57,519 nt of DNA, from positions 1-57,519 of IMG/VR virus record IMGVR_UViG_3300028831_000449; one strand, 5' to 3'. The position numbers and the translations under genes are program-made. The notes below the pieces were generated by a model that did not search any database, had not been told where the DNA came from, and was given only the letters and a program-made list of their open reading frames with translations. Shown here in pieces: positions 55,037 to 57,519 of this stretch (position 1 is its first letter; every line of letters starts with the position of its first letter). The stretch is from a virus.

Positions 55037-55051
55037 AGGTAGCAGATACCT
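55037..55051. promoter_or_regulatory. dispersed palindrome copy 18
   Basis: Minus strand AGGT-ATCTGCT-ACCT, 8 bases after the AAAAATAATTCTTGC box (55076-55060) and about 8 bases before the TTG proposed as start. Confidence 0.65.
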
Positions 55052-55059
55052 GATTCATT

Positions 55060-55076
55060 GCAAGAATTATTTTTGG
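55060..55076 (-). promoter_or_regulatory. AAAAATAATTCTTGC box, minus strand
   Basis: CCAAAAATAATTCTTGC on the minus strand matches the plus-strand boxes at 19835 and 31848. It contains a TTGCAA -35-like hexamer and lies just upstream of palindrome copy 18. Confidence 0.55.
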
Positions 55077-55082
55077 AAATGT

Positions 55083-55334
55083 TTAAGGTGTGAGACGAGC
55101 GTCGATAAAAGACCGTATAGCATCTTGAATTTCTTGGTCGTCCCTGGGATTCAGCCATCCAGCACACACCGCCGCACTGTGACTTTCCCAAAGCTCCTCC
55201 GCTTGCCACAACGTCATTCGTATGCCCATTCCTGCGGCAACGCGACAAATGCGCGCCGCGTCATCTGGATGCTGACAATGCCCGTTGTTAAACGCGGCGT
55301 CGAATGTGAACTGGTTCACTTCCATAAAGCTCAA
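55083..55334 (-). CDS. hypothetical helical protein
   Basis: The 83-residue product (FTFDAAFNNGHCQHPDDAAR, GMGIRMTLWQAEELWESHSA, QEIQDAIRSFIDARLTP) is helical with several His and Cys. The start is either TTG 55334, which gives a TTGA overlap with the regulator gene, or ATG 55325. Function unknown. Confidence 0.55.
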   Translation of the reverse strand: MSFMEVNQFTFDAAFNNGHCQHPDDAARICRVAAGMGIRMTLWQAEELWESHSAAVCAGWLNPRDDQEIQDAIRSFIDARLTP

Positions 55335-55567
55335 ACCACCGCACGCGGCTCAATCGTGCAGAAGAAGGGAAAGCCGAGAACGGCGTTAGCTGGAACGAGC
55401 ACAATTTTACGCGAGGTGTCCCGGTAGAGATCGGCAGCGTTGCGGGTGGTGAATTGAATGAATCGCTCGCGGGATTGACTTTCTTCCGCAGCAGCTTCGT
55501 CGATAAGCGCAAGCTCATCATCACTGAAATCGAGGACGACCGGCAGGAGTGATTGATCTTTTAACAT
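55331..55567 (-). CDS. ribbon-helix-helix-like protein
   Basis: The 78-residue protein has PVVLDFSDDELALIDEAAAE, then SQSRERFIQFTTRNAADLYR, which resembles the DUF1778-type antitoxin/RHH fold, followed by a C-terminal hydrophobic end. There is no toxin gene beside it, so a solitary regulator is more likely. It is the first gene after a 196-base gap. Confidence 0.55.
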   Translation of the reverse strand: MLKDQSLLPVVLDFSDDELALIDEAAAEESQSRERFIQFTTRNAADLYRDTSRKIVLVPANAVLGFPFFCTIEPRAVV

Positions 55568-55655
55568 GGGTGTTTGGTTTTTGAACGACTCGGATTAAAG
55601 CACAACATTTTGTCCAAAACTTTTTTGTAGCGCGTCGCCGGAGTTTAGATACGGT

Positions 55656-55793
55656 ATGATCCGCTCAGAACCGACACGAGCCGATGAGAGCCGAAATATA
55701 TTTGCAGAAAAAATTGACAGGCTCTTCGGAAAAGAAAGTGAAGAGCGTTGGCCCACGATTTGCTTACCGCGTCGCGCTCTTCTTGGCGCGTGA
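55656..55793 (+). CDS. possible 45-residue plus-strand protein
   Basis: MIRSEPTRADESRNIFAEKI, then DRLFGKESEERWPT. It runs against the neighbours and overlaps the end of the HTH-like gene by 30 bases. Composition is protein-like, but there is no promoter evidence. The rest of the gap 55568-55763 shows nothing else that I can support. Confidence 0.3.
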   Translation: MIRSEPTRADESRNIFAEKIDRLFGKESEERWPTICLPRRALLGA

Positions 55794-56057
55794 AATTTTC
55801 ACCGGAAGGGGAACAATCTTGCGCTCGACCTTGGGAGCGGATTTGCACTGGAGAGGCGCACCGTCATATTCGTGCAAAAATTCCATGATCCATTCGGGGC
55901 GCGACATTCCGAAATGATTTTTTGCACCCAGCTTGAAACAGCACGATACAACTTCCTCACTCACGACATGAATCGCTGCCAGCTCCTTAACGGTAAACAA
56001 CTCGAATGGATTGTCCTTCGCCTGAGCGTAAGTGGCGGGCGCTTTTGGAATAGACAT
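55764..56057 (-). CDS. HTH-like small protein, divergent from the RHH gene
   Basis: From ATG 56057 the product is 97 residues: a Pro/Ala start (PKAPATYAQAKDNP), a possible helix-turn-helix (FTVKELAAIHVVSEEVVSCC), FGMSRPEWIMEFLHEYDG, and a basic tail (PVKISRAKKSATR). It faces the plus-strand RHH gene across 50 bases, a layout typical of a lysogeny switch. The regulator role is inference. Confidence 0.55.
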   Translation of the reverse strand: MSIPKAPATYAQAKDNPFELFTVKELAAIHVVSEEVVSCCFKLGAKNHFGMSRPEWIMEFLHEYDGAPLQCKSAPKVERKIVPLPVKISRAKKSATR

Positions 56058-56107
56058 TGCGAGGTCGGTGTGAATTAGCATACAAAGAACACACAGGCAA
56101 GCACTAA
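56058..56107. promoter_or_regulatory. divergent intergenic region between two small regulators
   Basis: The 50 bases contain AT-rich AATTAGCATAC and tandem ACACA-type stretches, but no copy of the dispersed palindrome. Both flanking proteins look DNA-binding, so a genetic switch could lie here. Confidence 0.4.
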
Positions 56108-56353
56108 ATGAGGGAGCCTTTCACTGTGAGGATTTCCGACTCATCCGACCCCGAACGAGCCGACAAATTCGAGCGCATACTCAAAAAACGAGGAGCCAAC
56201 GCTACGGACGTGATCCGGGGGCTGATCGACGCCTATAATCTCACTGACGGCATCAAAGCCTTCCCCGTTATCTTGGAAGAATCGCCGCCCGCATACCGGA
56301 CGAAGGGCAAAATCCGCAAAAACTCTCGGAGCACACGTCGGACGCATCGGTAG
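56108..56353 (+). CDS. ribbon-helix-helix (Arc/CopG-like) regulator
   Basis: The 81-residue protein has the RHH layout: strand FTVRISDSSDPERADKF, helix ERILKKRGANATDVIRGLID, followed by a C-terminal basic tail (KGKIRKNSRSTRRTHR). RHH dimers read 4-6 bp half-sites in palindromes with the strand pair; AGGT and ACCT arms at an 11-base centre spacing could suit tetrameric binding. It is therefore one candidate for the protein that binds the dispersed palindrome. That link is speculation. Confidence 0.65.
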   Translation: MREPFTVRISDSSDPERADKFERILKKRGANATDVIRGLIDAYNLTDGIKAFPVILEESPPAYRTKGKIRKNSRSTRRTHR

Positions 56354-56391
56354 GACATAACCTACAAACCGCGATTGCGACGTAAAAAGAT

Positions 56392-56412
56392 TGTGGATAC
56401 AGTGTGTCCACA
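56392..56412. promoter_or_regulatory. TGTGGA/TCCACA inverted repeat
   Basis: TGTGGA (56392-56397) and TCCACA (56407-56412) form a 6-bp stem with a 9-base loop in the 97-base gap before the next plus-strand gene. It may be an operator or leader hairpin. Nothing else is seen in the gap. Confidence 0.45.
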
Positions 56413-56450
56413 CCAACGTCCATTTAGCGTCGGAAAACGAAAAATAGGAA

Positions 56451-56825
56451 ATGACGAGCAAAGAATGGCACATGCGCGCCTCGTGGAGCCTGGACGAACT
56501 GCTCGGTCTAATGGCTCAGCACTTTGGCTACGCCGACAAGACGGCGCTTCTCAAAAGTCTCGTTCGGTTGTGCGCGTTGATTGGTCGAAACGGGATCGCG
56601 CACACTATCGCGCTTCCGATGTCGCACGAGCCGCCGGCAGTCCAAGACAAGATCGACAAGGAGTTGCTCAGAATGTGGAATGCAAATGAAACCGTGGACG
56701 CAGCTTATCTGGGGCGAGTGGCAGTGAATGCGGCGGCTGAAGCTGGCATTGAGCCGCAAGCATTGTTGGCGCGCGCCGGACAAGAATTAATCGCTCGAGT
56801 GAGGAGTCAGGAAGCGGCGGAGTAG
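56451..56825 (+). CDS. helical plus-strand protein, possible regulator
   Basis: The 124-residue protein is all helix: HMRASWSLDELLGLMAQHFG, KTALLKSLVRLCALIGR, LLRMWNANETVDAAYLGRVA, and a last helix AGQELIARVRSQEA. No known domain. It follows the RHH gene on the same strand and converges on the gene below with a 19-base overlap of coding ends. Confidence 0.55.
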   Translation: MTSKEWHMRASWSLDELLGLMAQHFGYADKTALLKSLVRLCALIGRNGIAHTIALPMSHEPPAVQDKIDKELLRMWNANETVDAAYLGRVAVNAAAEAGIEPQALLARAGQELIARVRSQEAAE

Positions 56826-57181
56826 TCGTCTTCAGTCTTTCGCGGACGACCGGGGCCTCGTTTCTCCTTTGCAGCGGCGAGTGCTTCAAACGTCGCGTCC
56901 ATCTGCTCAAGCACGGCGCAAATTTCATTTGCTAAAGGATCGTCGGCGTCGGCAACTAGGTCTCGAATTTTAGTGATAGTGGTGTCAAATACACTCGTTC
57001 GTTCCCACTCTTCGGTGTATTGAGCGGAGCGTTTTTCAAGGTCTGCGCGCAATTCCTTAGTCATGCCGCGAGCCATATCTGTTGCCTCCAGCCTGACCAT
57101 CCGGGCTACATCGGTCTCGATCCTCGACAGCAGCGATTGCTTGACGAGCTTGGTATTGTGCGAAAAATCCGAGTCACTCAT
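56807..57181 (-). CDS. coiled-coil protein with AT-hook-like end
   Basis: From ATG 57181 (8-base overlap with the previous stop) the product is 124 residues: long helices (VKQSLLSRIETDVARMVRLE, MTKELRADLEKRSAQYTEEW) and an end with KRGPGRPRK, an AT-hook-like minor-groove motif. It may compact or mark DNA. The assignment is by motif only. Confidence 0.6.
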   Translation of the reverse strand: MSDSDFSHNTKLVKQSLLSRIETDVARMVRLEATDMARGMTKELRADLEKRSAQYTEEWERTSVFDTTITKIRDLVADADDPLANEICAVLEQMDATFEALAAAKEKRGPGRPRKTEDDYSAAS

Positions 57182-57398
57182 TGGCAGTTGATACGATCCA
57201 AACTCGGATACGATCCTCACCAATCTGCTTGGTGGTAATCGTGCAGCCAAGGTCGCGGGCTACACGCCCGATAACAGACCTGTCGGTGAGCGGAAAGACT
57301 TCGGACTCACCAACAGACATTTTAGACAAAGCACGGCGATGGGATGCGGCCACATCACGCCGACGCATTCTGGGTATTGGGAACTCTACAGTAGGCAT
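57174..57398 (-). CDS. small DNA-binding-like protein
   Basis: The 74-residue protein (VEFPIPRMRRRDVAASHRRA, KMSVGESEVFPLTDRSVIGR, then TTKQIGEDRIRVWIV) is of a type common in phages: a short strand, SVGESxxF, and a helix, ending with a strand pair. ATG 57398 lies 8 bases after a -10-like TAGTGT, so the message is likely leaderless. ATG 57368 is an alternative if the left-edge gene continues across a circular junction. Confidence 0.6.
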   Translation of the reverse strand: MPTVEFPIPRMRRRDVAASHRRALSKMSVGESEVFPLTDRSVIGRVARDLGCTITTKQIGEDRIRVWIVSTANE

Positions 57399-57416
57399 AT
57401 AAGGCAACACTACCAC

Positions 57417-57431
57417 AGGTCACAGACACCT
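57417..57431. promoter_or_regulatory. dispersed palindrome copy 19 in promoter spacer
   Basis: Minus strand AGGT-GTCTGTG-ACCT with outer C and G. TTGCAG (57435-57430), 17-base spacer, TAGTGT (57412-57407), then the ATG 8 bases on. Same geometry as the capsid promoter. Confidence 0.7.
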
Positions 57432-57519
57432 GCAAGGGCAATGTCACTAAAATCAGCATCACAGTCATGCCAATTGACCGAAAATCAGCCTGTGGTGGGA
57501 TCAATGGGATCACTTTACC

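Noticed and set aside
1-57519. CRISPR array, tRNA genes or rRNA genes
   Set aside because: No regularly spaced repeats, complete cloverleaf or rRNA sequence was seen; the only tRNA-like piece is the 3' end near 29040.
1-57519. Alternative genetic code
   Set aside because: TAA, TAG and TGA all close well-supported genes at coupled junctions; the single internal TAA at 43335 is isolated.

Overview
This window looks like the genome, or nearly all of it, of a temperate double-stranded DNA tailed phage. It carries a complete capsid and packaging set (terminase, portal, scaffold-like protein, major capsid protein), a giant tail fibre, a lysis cassette, a replication and nucleotide-metabolism module, and a tyrosine recombinase next to a tRNA-like attachment site. 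There are no ribosomal, tRNA or host housekeeping genes. Almost every gene overlaps its neighbour by 1 to 4 bases (ATGA, GTGA, TAATG, TGATG), and TAA, TAG and TGA all end genes, so the standard bacterial code applies. The host is not certain. The recombinase core (NALR in place of HxxR, FASYHL nearby) and the cobalamin-type ribonucleotide reductase would fit a Verrucomicrobiota or related PVC host; this is inference from family resemblance only.

Layout. 1-3.4 kb (-): three or four virion proteins built from a tandem repeat of about 55 residues; the first runs off the left edge. 3.5-4.5 kb: GIY-YIG homing endonuclease. 4.5-7.6 kb (-): lysis and envelope cassette with a lipoprotein endolysin, a holin candidate and small membrane or secreted proteins. 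7.6-14.3 kb (-): tail-fibre module with a 2027-residue fibre. 14.3-16.2 kb (-): glycosyltransferase, methyltransferase, glycosyltransferase island. 16.2-27 kb (-): spike-base-like protein, major capsid, scaffold-like protein, portal and terminase, interrupted by plus-strand morons (a secreted glycoside hydrolase and a small acidic protein) and an HNH gene. 27-32.7 kb (+): a cassette array of small genes, the attachment-site region and an HNH/tyrosine-recombinase fusion. 32.7-49.9 kb (-): primase-helicase, DNA methyltransferase, DNA polymerase A, exonuclease, two HExxH proteins, an intein-containing ribonucleotide reductase, a MazG-like protein, an Nmad1-like protein, an OB-fold-like protein, and a fused SF2 helicase/Cas4-like nuclease. 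49.9-57.5 kb: many tiny genes, an HNH/AP2 endonuclease, a RuvC-like resolvase, HTH and ribbon-helix-helix regulators.

The most striking unlisted signal is a dispersed imperfect palindrome, AGGT-N7-ACCT with loop near RTCTGYN. I counted 15 perfect-arm copies plus several degenerate ones between 4.4 and 57.5 kb, against about one expected for eight fixed bases in 57.5 kb. Most sit within 2-42 bases upstream of a start codon. In the clearest cases the palindrome fills the 17-18 base spacer between a -35 box (TTGACA or TTGCAG) and a -10 box (TAAATT, GATAAT, TAGTGT), and the start codon follows the -10 by 5-11 bases, so those transcripts would be leaderless or nearly so. I read it as a genome-wide operator/promoter system, comparable in concept to phage stoperators. 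Other unusual items are a zinc-ribbon gene split by one in-frame TAA, an intein placed exactly at the catalytic cysteine of the reductase, and an HNH domain fused to the integrase. If the two window ends are joined, the truncated first gene stays open in frame, which suggests a circular or circularly permuted genome.
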